64,000 nt of DNA, taken from positions 62,001 to 126,000 of the IMG/VR virus record IMGVR_UViG_3300025849_000010. One strand, written 5' to 3'. This DNA is from a virus. Below are positions 48,101 through 57,398 of this stretch, piece by piece; the stretch's first letter is position 1, and the number at the start of each line of letters is the position of its first letter. The notes under the pieces were generated by a model, which had not been told where the DNA came from, ran no database searches, and saw only the letters and a program-made list of their open reading frames with translations. The position numbers and the translations under genes were made by a program.

Positions 48101-48475
48101 ATGGGAAACATGACAAGAGCCTCGGCAAGAGATTACTTTACCGGAAATGCCGGGGCTCAGTTACGAGGATTTGACAAAACTATTAACTTTGCTGCTACAG
48201 TGTATGTTACAGGAAACGTGGACGGTGGCCGTGCTGGAACTGCATATGGTAATAGACGTTATGAATACGTAAATGCACCTAACAGTGATTACAACGGAAA
48301 TGTTTATCCAAATACTACACAAGTAGATGCAACCCAATTAATTGATCAAGCACTTGATGCAATACAACGAACTTGCGATTTAATTGAAGGTCGTATTAGC
48401 AATAGTTACTTTGATTGGAGAATATGTCACGCAAGTTGTCATTATAGCTGCCACGGATCAAGAGGGAGAAGATAA
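48101..48475 (+). CDS. Cys-His-Xaa-Ser peptide 1 (candidate modified precursor)
   Basis: A 124-residue protein whose C-terminus is CHASCHYSCHGSRGRR (Cys109, 113 and 117; His110, 114 and 118). The three His-Xaa-Ser units recall HxsA precursors of the bacterial His-Xaa-Ser radical-SAM system, here with Cys before each His. A leader-like region contains FDKTIN and a GTAYGNRRYEYVNA block shared with the next gene. It starts 3 nt after the giant fibre stop and precedes six radical-SAM genes. The reading as a RiPP-type substrate or a small fibre-tip protein is an inference; both may be true. Confidence 0.65.
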   Translation: MGNMTRASARDYFTGNAGAQLRGFDKTINFAATVYVTGNVDGGRAGTAYGNRRYEYVNAPNSDYNGNVYPNTTQVDATQLIDQALDAIQRTCDLIEGRISNSYFDWRICHASCHYSCHGSRGRR

Positions 48476-48858
48476 TGGCAGGATTAAGTCATGCACAATT
48501 AGAAGCTCGGTACTATGGTAATGCATATACAAGAATACGCACATTTGATAAAACTATTAACGTAGCAGCTACAGTATATTATGCGCGATATAATGGTAGT
48601 GGCCAAGGAACTGCATATGGTAATAGACGTTATGAATACGTAAATGCCGGGCAAGGTGCCTTTGCTAATACAGATATTCCAAATGGTGTAGGTGACAATT
48701 TATTAATAAGAGCAGGTGATATACAAACATTTGCTTCAAATGCAATCAGCAGAACAGTAAATGGCATAGAAGGAAGAATTACAAATTCGTATTTCGACTT
48801 TAGAATATGCCATTCAAGTTGCCATTATAGCTGCCACGGCAGCAGAGGGAGAAGATAA
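48475..48858 (+). CDS. Cys-His-Xaa-Ser peptide 2 (paralogue of peptide 1)
   Basis: The 127-residue product ends CHSSCHYSCHGSRGRR, differing from peptide 1 by one residue in the last 16. The middle GTAYGNRRYEYVNA block is encoded by 41 identical bases (48607-48647 and 48236-48276). The N-terminal thirds differ more. Conservation is thus strongest at the C-terminal core and the central block, which fits a conserved modification site plus a recognition block. It overlaps the stop of peptide 1 by one base, so the pair is translated together. Confidence 0.65.
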   Translation: MAGLSHAQLEARYYGNAYTRIRTFDKTINVAATVYYARYNGSGQGTAYGNRRYEYVNAGQGAFANTDIPNGVGDNLLIRAGDIQTFASNAISRTVNGIEGRITNSYFDFRICHSSCHYSCHGSRGRR

Positions 48859-49920
48859 ATGATAGGCGAAAGTTTTTACTATATCAGTAATAAAAAATAC
48901 TTAGGACGATCTACTGCAATGCTTTCGGCATTATCAGAAAGTCCGTGGAGCGGAGTTCAATCAAGACGTATTAGCATAATAATGCCAGATGGACATAGTG
49001 CAGTGCAAGAAAGTTATGCATCGTCGTTAAGTAATGATTATCCATTAGCAAACGCTGAAGATATGATAACATTTGCTAATTATAGCGATATTGATTCTTG
49101 GGAATATCTCAATAACAATACTAAGGAATTTTTATTATTTGAATCAGCGCATGAGTTTTTGAAGATGTATGCAAAGTATACAGCTTCGCTATTAAAAACA
49201 ACAACTAACAAAGATGTTAAACAAGTTGTTAAGGAATTTATTGTATTAGCAACTACTAGAGATGTAACATACTCGACAATGGGCGATTACAATGAAGGCG
49301 ATATCAATGCAGCAGTAGAGGAAGTATTTGCAGAAAACGTATTCTATGATATTCCTAATGCAACCAGTAAGCACTGGGGTTACGATATTCTTTTCTTTAT
49401 TAATGACAAGTACAATGAAAATGAAACCTATGCAGAAATTAATGTAACAACAACTGCATTTTTAAGAGAAAAGTTTACAGTACATAGTGATAAAATGATT
49501 CATGAAGTTATTAGTATGTTACAATCTAAAATTGGTTATGTAAGTGTTATTAACAATATTATTGATTGGTTTAATAATAACGGAAATACAGAATGGAATA
49601 GAGCTGAGTTTGTGAAAGATGTATTTCAAAATACGAATCGCATGCAAGCACTATACAGATTACGTGACTTTTGGAACGATGTAGGTTCTAATAAAGAATT
49701 AATGACATTAATTGACGGGCATGACGAATGGGAATACGAAGAAGTATATAAAGAGTTTGCTAGAACTATTCCAATTGTCATACAAATTGCAGAGGGCGGA
49801 TTTAATTTTGCAAATAACGAAGCACTAAGAAGTGCATGGAGCGAGGTAGAGTTTTTCTATAAACGTAAAAGTCGTATTCCTTATTTGCTGTTTAAAATAT
49901 TACCACTTGTACCGGAGTAA
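48859..49920 (+). CDS. Unknown protein A of the radical-SAM cluster
   Basis: The 353-residue product begins MIGESFYYISNKKYLGRST and has a helical body rich in Asn, Glu and aromatic residues. I see no Cys motif, no signal peptide and no membrane segment. The start abuts the stop of peptide 2, and the next gene begins 2 nt after it. Its constant place between the precursor-like peptides and the radical-SAM genes suggests a binding or delivery role, but no family is recognised. Confidence 0.6.
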   Translation: MIGESFYYISNKKYLGRSTAMLSALSESPWSGVQSRRISIIMPDGHSAVQESYASSLSNDYPLANAEDMITFANYSDIDSWEYLNNNTKEFLLFESAHEFLKMYAKYTASLLKTTTNKDVKQVVKEFIVLATTRDVTYSTMGDYNEGDINAAVEEVFAENVFYDIPNATSKHWGYDILFFINDKYNENETYAEINVTTTAFLREKFTVHSDKMIHEVISMLQSKIGYVSVINNIIDWFNNNGNTEWNRAEFVKDVFQNTNRMQALYRLRDFWNDVGSNKELMTLIDGHDEWEYEEVYKEFARTIPIVIQIAEGGFNFANNEALRSAWSEVEFFYKRKSRIPYLLFKILPLVPE

Positions 49921-49922
49921 AA

Positions 49923-50630
49923 ATGACACAAGAAAATTACACACTGCCACTAAGTCCAACAGATTTAGCAGAAATATATAAAATAAAAACAAGCTCGGAA
50001 GATTACGTTCTCAAGGTTGATTATTTTAAAAGTAAGGAAGTACTGTCAGTAAAACATATACTCGTATATATTGCTAACACTAACTTTAAAGTACAGTTTG
50101 AAGGCATTGACGATGAATTAATAAATGAATATATAATTTCTAATTTTATGGTTGATTGTCCGTTACTTTCTAGATACATTACGTTAATTGCTAAACGTAA
50201 ACTAGGACAGGAATATAATCAAGTTGACCAAGCATTAAATACTATAATGTCTGATGCTGACATTGATTCATATTTAGAAAAGAATGGCGAATTATTTGAC
50301 GACTTGTTAGATAAACTAAAACATGTTACACTGTTTTGTTTAGATCAAGCTGGCAAATATGCCGACAAGTACAAAGAATTTATACCAGAAGAGATTGAAC
50401 GTGCAGATGAAGAAACTCAAATTGGACTAAATATTGTATATATTGCAACATACTCGTTGGACTTGTTGTATTTGTTAGGTAATAAATTTGGTCCGTGGCC
50501 TACTAATAAATTAAATGTTAGAGTGTTTAATGATGTTAGTAAGTATCAAGGAGCAGACCTATATAATACATTACTAAAATATGGTGTTGCAACTAGTATG
50601 TTAGAATTATTTGACGAGGAATCAGCATAA
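49923..50630 (+). CDS. Unknown protein B of the radical-SAM cluster
   Basis: The 235-residue product has a beta-rich N-terminal part (VLKVDYFKSKEVLSVKHILV) and a helical rest. It lacks the Cys clusters of its neighbours. It could act like the small accessory or leader-binding proteins found in RiPP systems, but I cannot show a PqqD-like fold from sequence. Its stop TAA shares a base with the next ATG (TAATG). Confidence 0.55.
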   Translation: MTQENYTLPLSPTDLAEIYKIKTSSEDYVLKVDYFKSKEVLSVKHILVYIANTNFKVQFEGIDDELINEYIISNFMVDCPLLSRYITLIAKRKLGQEYNQVDQALNTIMSDADIDSYLEKNGELFDDLLDKLKHVTLFCLDQAGKYADKYKEFIPEEIERADEETQIGLNIVYIATYSLDLLYLLGNKFGPWPTNKLNVRVFNDVSKYQGADLYNTLLKYGVATSMLELFDEESA

Positions 50631-51811
50631 TGACAATGCAACAATCATATTGTAAACAGATGAAGTATAGTGGGCCAGAAAGTCTACCTCCTTCACACGC
50701 CCAGAAGTTTGACGTATTAATTAACTTTGAAGGCCTTACTGGCTGCGAATATGGTTGTTTAGGATGTTTTGTTAACAAGAATCAAGACGTTACTACAATG
50801 AATCAAATGCTAACAACTGCAAAAGAACTTGCAGATGGTGTAAAGCGTACAGGTTTAAACTTACGTGAGTTTGTTGTAGGTCCGACAGATTTATTCTCTG
50901 CGTCAAATACTGATAGCATTCTTAATAATACTATTATACAAGATATAATGCGCGAACACACTAATGCACGTATTGCTACACCTAGTAAGATAGACGGCGT
51001 GAGCATGGAAAGGTTGCGAGAAGTATTTGCAATACTTGATGATCCTTCTAAGTATAGAGACGAAATGATCATTGAGTTTATTATGCCAGTTGGCGATGTT
51101 GATCGTATACTAAATGACGAAGAATACTTTAAAGATATTAAATCAAAATTAGAATTCTTTAAATCCGAAACTCCCAAGAAAATTGACTGGAGTTGGACAT
51201 TACAAGCAAGTAATGTTATGCAAAAACATCTAACTAAAGAAAACTATAATAAACTGCTATATAAGATTCTTGATGAATATGAAACTATTCTAGAAATGAA
51301 CCCAGCGTTCTCTAGAGCACCGAGTGTATTGCACCAGCGTAAGAACTTAGTAGCATGGAATAACTTCCTAAAAGAAGTAGTAGATCAAGACAATTTTAAA
51401 GACGTTACAATGAGTATGGCTAACTTATATTGTAACTCCATGAACTTCATAGGGTTAACTGTTGTTCCTGGATTAGAGACGCCACGTGTATTTTTAAATG
51501 TAATGTTACACGAACAAGCATTCTTTACACAGCATAGGGATTTAGAAGTAACAGGACTAAGTTTTGAAGAAATTCTAGTCAAGAGGGATCACTTAATAGC
51601 ACAAGGGTTAGCTAAGTCGTCTAAAGTTAAGGATTGTGCAGATTGCAAATATGCAGTAGCATGTGCAAACAGACTAATATTCCAAGCACAAGATGCAATG
51701 AACATGCACGAATGTTTAATGCCGCTAGAAGTATTAGAACTGTATAATCCGTTTGTTACTAGTAACGAACAGTGGAACGACGATGCTTTAAAAATCGTCA
51801 ATGCTCGTTAA
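50630..51811 (+). CDS. Radical-SAM protein 1 (GPTD subgroup)
   Basis: The cluster-binding motif is C39-x3-C43-x2-C46 followed by Phe (CEYGCLGCFVNK). GPTD occupies residues 84-87 where GGE usually binds SAM's amino group. The C-terminus has C336-x2-C339-x5-C345-x16-C362, a likely auxiliary iron-sulfur site. It is the first of five paralogues in a row. In this copy the conserved tyrosine-phenylalanine region before the C-terminal cluster is replaced by TPRVFLNVMLHEQ. A role in modifying the adjacent Cys-His-Xaa-Ser peptides is inferred. Confidence 0.8.
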   Translation: MTMQQSYCKQMKYSGPESLPPSHAQKFDVLINFEGLTGCEYGCLGCFVNKNQDVTTMNQMLTTAKELADGVKRTGLNLREFVVGPTDLFSASNTDSILNNTIIQDIMREHTNARIATPSKIDGVSMERLREVFAILDDPSKYRDEMIIEFIMPVGDVDRILNDEEYFKDIKSKLEFFKSETPKKIDWSWTLQASNVMQKHLTKENYNKLLYKILDEYETILEMNPAFSRAPSVLHQRKNLVAWNNFLKEVVDQDNFKDVTMSMANLYCNSMNFIGLTVVPGLETPRVFLNVMLHEQAFFTQHRDLEVTGLSFEEILVKRDHLIAQGLAKSSKVKDCADCKYAVACANRLIFQAQDAMNMHECLMPLEVLELYNPFVTSNEQWNDDALKIVNAR

Positions 51812-52829
51812 CCTAAACTCAACTCCTACAGGATTTAACAATTATATAGAAGGCATAAGCCCTAAGGATAATAACTTTCTTAGGACAGAAGTTCATGCTG
51901 ATATATTACATGGATGCAGTCAAAAGTGTCCAGGGTGTTTCATTCCTAGAAAAAATCTTACTAATGCTGATCATCTTACAACACTATGCGATATATTGGA
52001 ATCTAGTGCATATACACCTGATGATGTTGTAATAGGTCCTACTGATATATTTGATGCTGAAAACTTTTGGGACTTAATGGACCATCCTAGTATGAAACGT
52101 TTATACAGTATTGCAGCACTAAGTTTTAACTCAACACTACTACAGGACTACGACACTGTACTTGCCAAACACACTAAGATTTGGAGTCTTTACGAAGGAT
52201 TGGATCGTACGCCTGATATAGATTTTAAAATAGTACTTGATATTACTAGATATTTACAAGGCGATATTGAAGACATGTGTCGCAAACTAGAACTTTTTAA
52301 ACAAGGTAGTGTACAGTTTAGAGTAAACTATTACCCGGGTATATTTGATCGTGTGAGCTATAATGATTTATGTGATATGATTAAAGAAGACTTCAATGCT
52401 CCAGTAGTTATATTGCCAGGTTTCTTAACAGACAGAAATAGTCGAGGTAAAGTTAGTAAATTACTTCCGATGTTTTTAGACGAGCTACGTAAACAAGATA
52501 TAAGACCCGAATACAAACAGTTATACACGATGTTTGATGCAAACTTTAATAGTCACGGATGTACCAATTATAGTTTTTACAACGGCAGCTTGTATATGAA
52601 TCCATTTGTGTTTGACGGAATATTGCAGCGTACACAAGAATTTAAAGTAGACAATCTTAATACTAAAAACTTTTTAGCTGAAAATTTATCATATGCAGCA
52701 TCTACTAAAGAATGTGAAAGTTGCGAATACTTAATGAGCTGTGCAGAGCGCAATGTATTGTTCTATATGAAGTCGAGAAATTTAACAGAGTGTGTTACAG
52801 TAAAGGAGTATACAAATGCCGGTCATTAA
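51801..52829 (+). CDS. Radical-SAM protein 2 (GPTD subgroup)
   Basis: The motif C39-x3-C43-x2-C46 (CSQKCPGCFIPRK) is followed by GPTD at 79-82 (VIGPTDIFDAEN). The C-terminal set is C305-x2-C308-x5-C314-x16-C331. The region just before the C-terminal cluster contains GSLYMNPFVFDG, which is shared with paralogues 3-5. It overlaps its upstream neighbour by 11 nt. It is smaller than the other GPTD proteins (342 residues). The reaction cannot be told from sequence. Confidence 0.8.
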   Translation: MLVNLNSTPTGFNNYIEGISPKDNNFLRTEVHADILHGCSQKCPGCFIPRKNLTNADHLTTLCDILESSAYTPDDVVIGPTDIFDAENFWDLMDHPSMKRLYSIAALSFNSTLLQDYDTVLAKHTKIWSLYEGLDRTPDIDFKIVLDITRYLQGDIEDMCRKLELFKQGSVQFRVNYYPGIFDRVSYNDLCDMIKEDFNAPVVILPGFLTDRNSRGKVSKLLPMFLDELRKQDIRPEYKQLYTMFDANFNSHGCTNYSFYNGSLYMNPFVFDGILQRTQEFKVDNLNTKNFLAENLSYAASTKECESCEYLMSCAERNVLFYMKSRNLTECVTVKEYTNAGH

Positions 52830-53997
52830 AAATAACTTGTATTATGAGCTTACTACAGAAACGCAAACTAAGCCAGTAAGTGCAGTAAAAATACAGCTTG
52901 ATGTGTTAGACGGGTGTGTACACGCTTGCCCTGGGTGTTTTGTACATCGTAGAGGAAATGCACCTGAAGTTGATCATTTAAAAGATTGCCGAAACTTTGT
53001 AAAACGAATTACAGATGTAGGTGTTTTAGTTGACGAAATACTCATAGGCCCAACTGACTGTTTATCTAGTGAAAACTTTTATGAAGTAATGAGCAATACT
53101 GATTTGTTAGCAATGATAAATGAAAACTCTCCTATACTTGCTTTTACTACTACATTTTTAGAAAAGGATCTAACACATTTAGATCGTTGGATTACGTTTT
53201 TACATGACAATGTGAATACTGACACTGAAATAGAAATTGGCATAGCAACTGATCCTATGCGATATAAAGATATACTTTATATACAGCAATTAAAACGCTG
53301 TATTGCATATGTCGACCAGCATTTAAAACATGAATGTACATATACGTTTATTGTTAATATTAGAAACTATGACCTAGACTACGAGCAAATACATGATTTT
53401 GTAGTGAAGCAATTTGATACAACAATTGACTTTATTCCAAGTGTAAGTCGCAGTCATAAAGCAAGTATCATACTACCTACACTAAATCAATTCAATGAAT
53501 TTTTTGAAGCATTACCAGAAGATACTCATTTAAATAATATTATGGTAGATCACACACATGCTGGGCATAATTATACCGTATTAAATTTTAAAGGAGGACA
53601 GTGGTATCTAAGTCCGTTCCTTTATGAAAATATGGCATTGTATGATAATATGTTTGCAGTAAACAATCTAGACGAAGCATATGATCTTACTGTGTCACAA
53701 GTAGATCGAGCTAAAGGAACAGTGTGCGAAAACTGTGATTTATTTTTTAGTTGCTACAATAGAAAAATTATTTTATTACGTGACTACTTGGGTACTAAAG
53801 AGTGTATAGCGCCTAAGCAAAATATGTTAAAAAATATACATAACTATAATAAAAGTGCTGCTGAAATGTATGACTGGACAGGATATACTGTTGAGGGTGA
53901 TAAGCAAGGATATCGTAAAAAATTCTTAATAACTAAAGACGGCGATGAAAGATTAGATGAAATAAAAAAGGTGTATCATGTCAATCGTAAAGGATAA
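52816..53997 (+). CDS. Radical-SAM protein 3 (GPTD subgroup)
   Basis: C34-x3-C38-x2-C41 (CVHACPGCFVHRR) and GPTD at 78-81 define it. C304-x2-C307-x5-C313-x16-C330 follows. The shared pre-cluster motif reads GQWYLSPFLYEN. Unlike its paralogues it carries about 60 extra residues after the last cluster, rich in Lys and Asp. It starts 14 nt inside the preceding gene. Confidence 0.8.
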   Translation: MPVIKNNLYYELTTETQTKPVSAVKIQLDVLDGCVHACPGCFVHRRGNAPEVDHLKDCRNFVKRITDVGVLVDEILIGPTDCLSSENFYEVMSNTDLLAMINENSPILAFTTTFLEKDLTHLDRWITFLHDNVNTDTEIEIGIATDPMRYKDILYIQQLKRCIAYVDQHLKHECTYTFIVNIRNYDLDYEQIHDFVVKQFDTTIDFIPSVSRSHKASIILPTLNQFNEFFEALPEDTHLNNIMVDHTHAGHNYTVLNFKGGQWYLSPFLYENMALYDNMFAVNNLDEAYDLTVSQVDRAKGTVCENCDLFFSCYNRKIILLRDYLGTKECIAPKQNMLKNIHNYNKSAAEMYDWTGYTVEGDKQGYRKKFLITKDGDERLDEIKKVYHVNRKG

Positions 53998-55072
53998 TTA
54001 TTGGGAAGCAACAATGGGTCATAAAGACTATAATATCAGTGTAGGTGATGCACATGATATAAAAGTAAACATGACAGTTGACGTCCTTGACGGGTGCATA
54101 CATGCTTGTGAAGGATGCTTTGTTAATCGCAGAAGACAGCAAGCATCTAATGATCAGTTTTCCAAAGTACTAGCTGCACAAAAAATGTTTAATCAAAATA
54201 ACATTCGATTTAGCAGCATAATACTTGGTCCTACTGATGTCTTTGGTAATTTAAATATACAGGACGTTTTAAAATTTGATAGTTTTAAAGAAGTAGTAAG
54301 TAACTGCACCACTGTCGGAATGATTAGTACACTGCTTAACGATGATACTCATATCAATCCTATAATAGATGGCTTCAACGCTATACCTAAATGTGAAGGT
54401 TTCTTATATGACTTTCAAGTAGTTATTGATGTTAAACGAGCACTTGATCCAGAATATAGAAAGAATCACTTAGCACGTATACATGATGTTTTAAATAGAT
54501 TTACTGATCCCTTAAACTTTACTATAATTTTTAATATGGATCAAGACTTTGCTGAGTTTGGAAATCTAGCAGAAATATGTCGTGTAATAAAAGAAGAGTA
54601 CGACACTATTGTAGAGCCTATTCCTAGTTATCAGCGTTATGGTAAAGGAAAAATACACAACGATATTATTAGGGCGTGGGTTGATATAATAGAAGACACG
54701 TTCACTAAAGAAAATCAAGAATACCTAGCCATGACAATAGCTGACAAAAATCAAGGTGGCGCACTTGAATTAAATTATACATATAGTGCAGGAGAATTTT
54801 ATTCAACTCCGTTTGTTTATGAAGTTGCACTTATACGTGACGAAAAGTTTAGAGTAAAAGATCCAACAGATATTAAAAGTTGGACTAGCTTAAAAACAGA
54901 CTTGTATATAGATCAGCTTGCGTATTCCCCTAAAACGCTGCATTGTGAAACATGCAATCGTCGTGAAATATGTTTGAAAAAACACGTATTAAGTTATATG
55001 GAGCATTTTGACTTTACGGAGTGTGTGTATCCTAGAGAAGTATTAAATGAATATAGGCCGTTAACATGTTAA
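53978..55072 (+). CDS. Radical-SAM protein 4 (GPTD subgroup)
   Basis: C40-x3-C44-x2-C47 (CIHACEGCFVNRR) and GPTD at 84-87 are present, with C323-x2-C326-x5-C332-x16-C349 at the C-terminus. The conserved segment before that reads GEFYSTPFVYEV. The start lies 20 nt inside the preceding gene, so translation is coupled. The N-terminal motif is nearly the same as in protein 3, which suggests these two are the closest pair. Confidence 0.8.
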   Translation: MSIVKDNYWEATMGHKDYNISVGDAHDIKVNMTVDVLDGCIHACEGCFVNRRRQQASNDQFSKVLAAQKMFNQNNIRFSSIILGPTDVFGNLNIQDVLKFDSFKEVVSNCTTVGMISTLLNDDTHINPIIDGFNAIPKCEGFLYDFQVVIDVKRALDPEYRKNHLARIHDVLNRFTDPLNFTIIFNMDQDFAEFGNLAEICRVIKEEYDTIVEPIPSYQRYGKGKIHNDIIRAWVDIIEDTFTKENQEYLAMTIADKNQGGALELNYTYSAGEFYSTPFVYEVALIRDEKFRVKDPTDIKSWTSLKTDLYIDQLAYSPKTLHCETCNRREICLKKHVLSYMEHFDFTECVYPREVLNEYRPLTC

Positions 55073-56193
55073 AAAATGATTGGCAAACTTATCTGCAAAA
55101 TAATAAACAATCTCTTTCACCAGAGGGGTTTATAGATCCTGCTGATCAAAACAAGATAAAAATTCAGTTAATGCTTGAAATATTAGAAGGTTGTGCTTAC
55201 AACTGTTCGGGCTGTTTTGTTAAAAGACGAAAAAACTTTGGACAGGGATTAGGGCTAGACTATGCTGCACAACTTGTTGACGAGTTAACTGATCAATATG
55301 TATTAGATGATATTATTGTAGGACCTACTGATTTCTTCTCCAGCGGAAATATAATACAAGTCTTAGAAGATCCTAGATTTAAAAAGATAGTAAACGCATT
55401 ACCCGAAGACGGCGGACTACAGCATAACTGTTCAATAGACTTTTTTATAGGAAATGATCGAGTAAAAGAAATTATTACTTATATTGAAAATAGCTATCTA
55501 AAGGATCGTCCGTTTGATGTACAAATTGCAGTAGACTTGCATATGTTAGATAATCCACATGTACACGATTTAATAAGTGAACGCCTAGAAGCTATGGAAA
55601 ATAGTTCTGTAGAATATGAAGTAAGCCTGCTGTGTAATATAACTCAAGACATTGACGACGATGTATTAGACAAAATTGAAACTGTTAGAAACAAGTGGAA
55701 TACTGTTGTTGAATGGGGGCCTAGTTTAGTACGTGCCATGACAAATAGGCCTGATAAAATGTTAGGTATGATACAAGGATGGAATGAAAGTATAGGAAAG
55801 GTTGCTAGCATAGATGAAAAGCGTTTTACACAAAACTTTATATGGCAACAGAGCGATACTAGTCATAAAAACTTTAATGAAGTAATTGTTACAGTTAATA
55901 ATGACCAGTTATATATAGTTCCGTTTTTATATGAAAATTCTCCTATATATCATCCTAGTTTCGAAGTACCGATAGGCGAAAATATATTAAACAGTATTTT
56001 TGATAAAAGGCACGAATTGCAATTAACACAATATGCTAACATTCCTAACTTAGTATGCAACGGATGTAAGTATGTAGAAAATTGTAGCTCTAGATTAATA
56101 CCAACGCTAATCACAGATGTAGTTAAGCATAACCAGTGTCTAATAAATAAAAACATAATGGCATTATACGACAATATAGGATATAATAAATGA
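55066..56193 (+). CDS. Radical-SAM protein 5 (GPTD subgroup)
   Basis: C43-x3-C47-x2-C50 (CAYNCSGCFVKRR) and GPTD at 86-89 identify the subgroup. The C-terminal set is C331-x2-C334-x5-C340-x17-C358, one residue longer in the last spacing than in proteins 1-4. The shared region reads DQLYIVPFLYEN. It overlaps the previous gene by 7 nt and the next by 4 nt. It closes the run of five paralogues. Confidence 0.8.
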   Translation: MLKNDWQTYLQNNKQSLSPEGFIDPADQNKIKIQLMLEILEGCAYNCSGCFVKRRKNFGQGLGLDYAAQLVDELTDQYVLDDIIVGPTDFFSSGNIIQVLEDPRFKKIVNALPEDGGLQHNCSIDFFIGNDRVKEIITYIENSYLKDRPFDVQIAVDLHMLDNPHVHDLISERLEAMENSSVEYEVSLLCNITQDIDDDVLDKIETVRNKWNTVVEWGPSLVRAMTNRPDKMLGMIQGWNESIGKVASIDEKRFTQNFIWQQSDTSHKNFNEVIVTVNNDQLYIVPFLYENSPIYHPSFEVPIGENILNSIFDKRHELQLTQYANIPNLVCNGCKYVENCSSRLIPTLITDVVKHNQCLINKNIMALYDNIGYNK

Positions 56194-57398
56194 GCTGCGG
56201 AACAGAAATACTAAAAGCATTAATGCCGGATAACATTACTGATGATCACTTGTTGGACACAAAGGCACAGCAAGAAGCAAATGCAGTAACACACGCAATA
56301 TTAGAGCGTAAGCGTCCTCTTATTGGCGAAATTGAAATAACACTTTTTGAAAACTGTCCTATTAATTGCGACTTTTGCTTCCATGATAAAGAAAGCGAAG
56401 TAGGCATGACATATGAAGAAATGCTAATGAAACTTCCTCTGGTAGAAGCACACTGTAAAAAGATGCAGGGCAAAGTACATGCTATGCAGTTTAATATGGT
56501 AGGTGGAGAGCTGTTTCAAGACCGTGCAAAAGATACACTGTATCCTATGTTTTTTGATTTAATGGTAGAAATTAAAAAAATAACAGATAGGTACGGACAC
56601 GTTATACAAGTAGTTTGGGTTAGTAACTTTTTGTTTAAGTATCACGAAGATGTACGCAAACTGCTAGACGATCTAAATGCAGTAGACATACCAAGTAAAC
56701 TGATTGCTAGTTATGATCTAAGTGGACGTCCTACAGGCGGACAATACACTAAAAATATCGAACGTTTTAAAGATTATATTTCTACTATCAATTTAGTAGC
56801 AACAACAGACAGTATCAATGCATTGTTTGCAGGAGATGATTATTTCAATTATCTATATGAAAACTTTGATTTGTTCTTTGATGATTTTATTCCAGATCCG
56901 GGATACGACCATTTAGTACCAGCTGATTCGCTTTACTTAAAGTTTATGAAATACATTGCTGATAATTATCCAGAAGTAAATCCGTATAAAGAACTTATAG
57001 AAAATGATGTTAATCAAATGCATTGTATGAGCTTAAACAAGTTAACTATTTTTCCGGATAACACAACTGCAAATTGCCGTTGGCATCGTTATACACGCAA
57101 TGATTTTCAACACGCATATATTAGAAAAGACAACACTAACCTCATGCAAGCATACATGGACGAAGTTGGTTGTTTAAGTTGTCAATATTTTGATCGTTGC
57201 GGCTTCCGTTGTTATACGCAATGGGACTGGAAGAATCGTGCTAGGGATTTACCACCTGGCATTTGTCCTATAAAAGAGTTCTTTAATTATGTAGGGGATA
57301 CTGATCAAACATCATCTCTTCCTCATAATAAGACCTTACGTCGGGCACCATTCCCGTCTGAGATGAAGGATCAGGAAGGCTTATATGGTCGAGAATAG
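56190..57398 (+). CDS. Radical-SAM protein 6 (canonical GGE, SPASM-like end)
   Basis: C56-x3-C60-x2-C63 (CPINCDFCFHDK) is followed by a standard GGE at 105-107 (MVGGELF), unlike the five preceding enzymes. The C-terminal region has CMSLNKL and CRWH, then CLSCQYFDRCGFRC and a final Cys, similar to SPASM-type auxiliary clusters. It is 402 residues. Its last 116 nt overlap the convergent small gene on the other strand. It may do a different step from the GPTD set. Confidence 0.8.
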   Translation: MSCGTEILKALMPDNITDDHLLDTKAQQEANAVTHAILERKRPLIGEIEITLFENCPINCDFCFHDKESEVGMTYEEMLMKLPLVEAHCKKMQGKVHAMQFNMVGGELFQDRAKDTLYPMFFDLMVEIKKITDRYGHVIQVVWVSNFLFKYHEDVRKLLDDLNAVDIPSKLIASYDLSGRPTGGQYTKNIERFKDYISTINLVATTDSINALFAGDDYFNYLYENFDLFFDDFIPDPGYDHLVPADSLYLKFMKYIADNYPEVNPYKELIENDVNQMHCMSLNKLTIFPDNTTANCRWHRYTRNDFQHAYIRKDNTNLMQAYMDEVGCLSCQYFDRCGFRCYTQWDWKNRARDLPPGICPIKEFFNYVGDTDQTSSLPHNKTLRRAPFPSEMKDQEGLYGRE

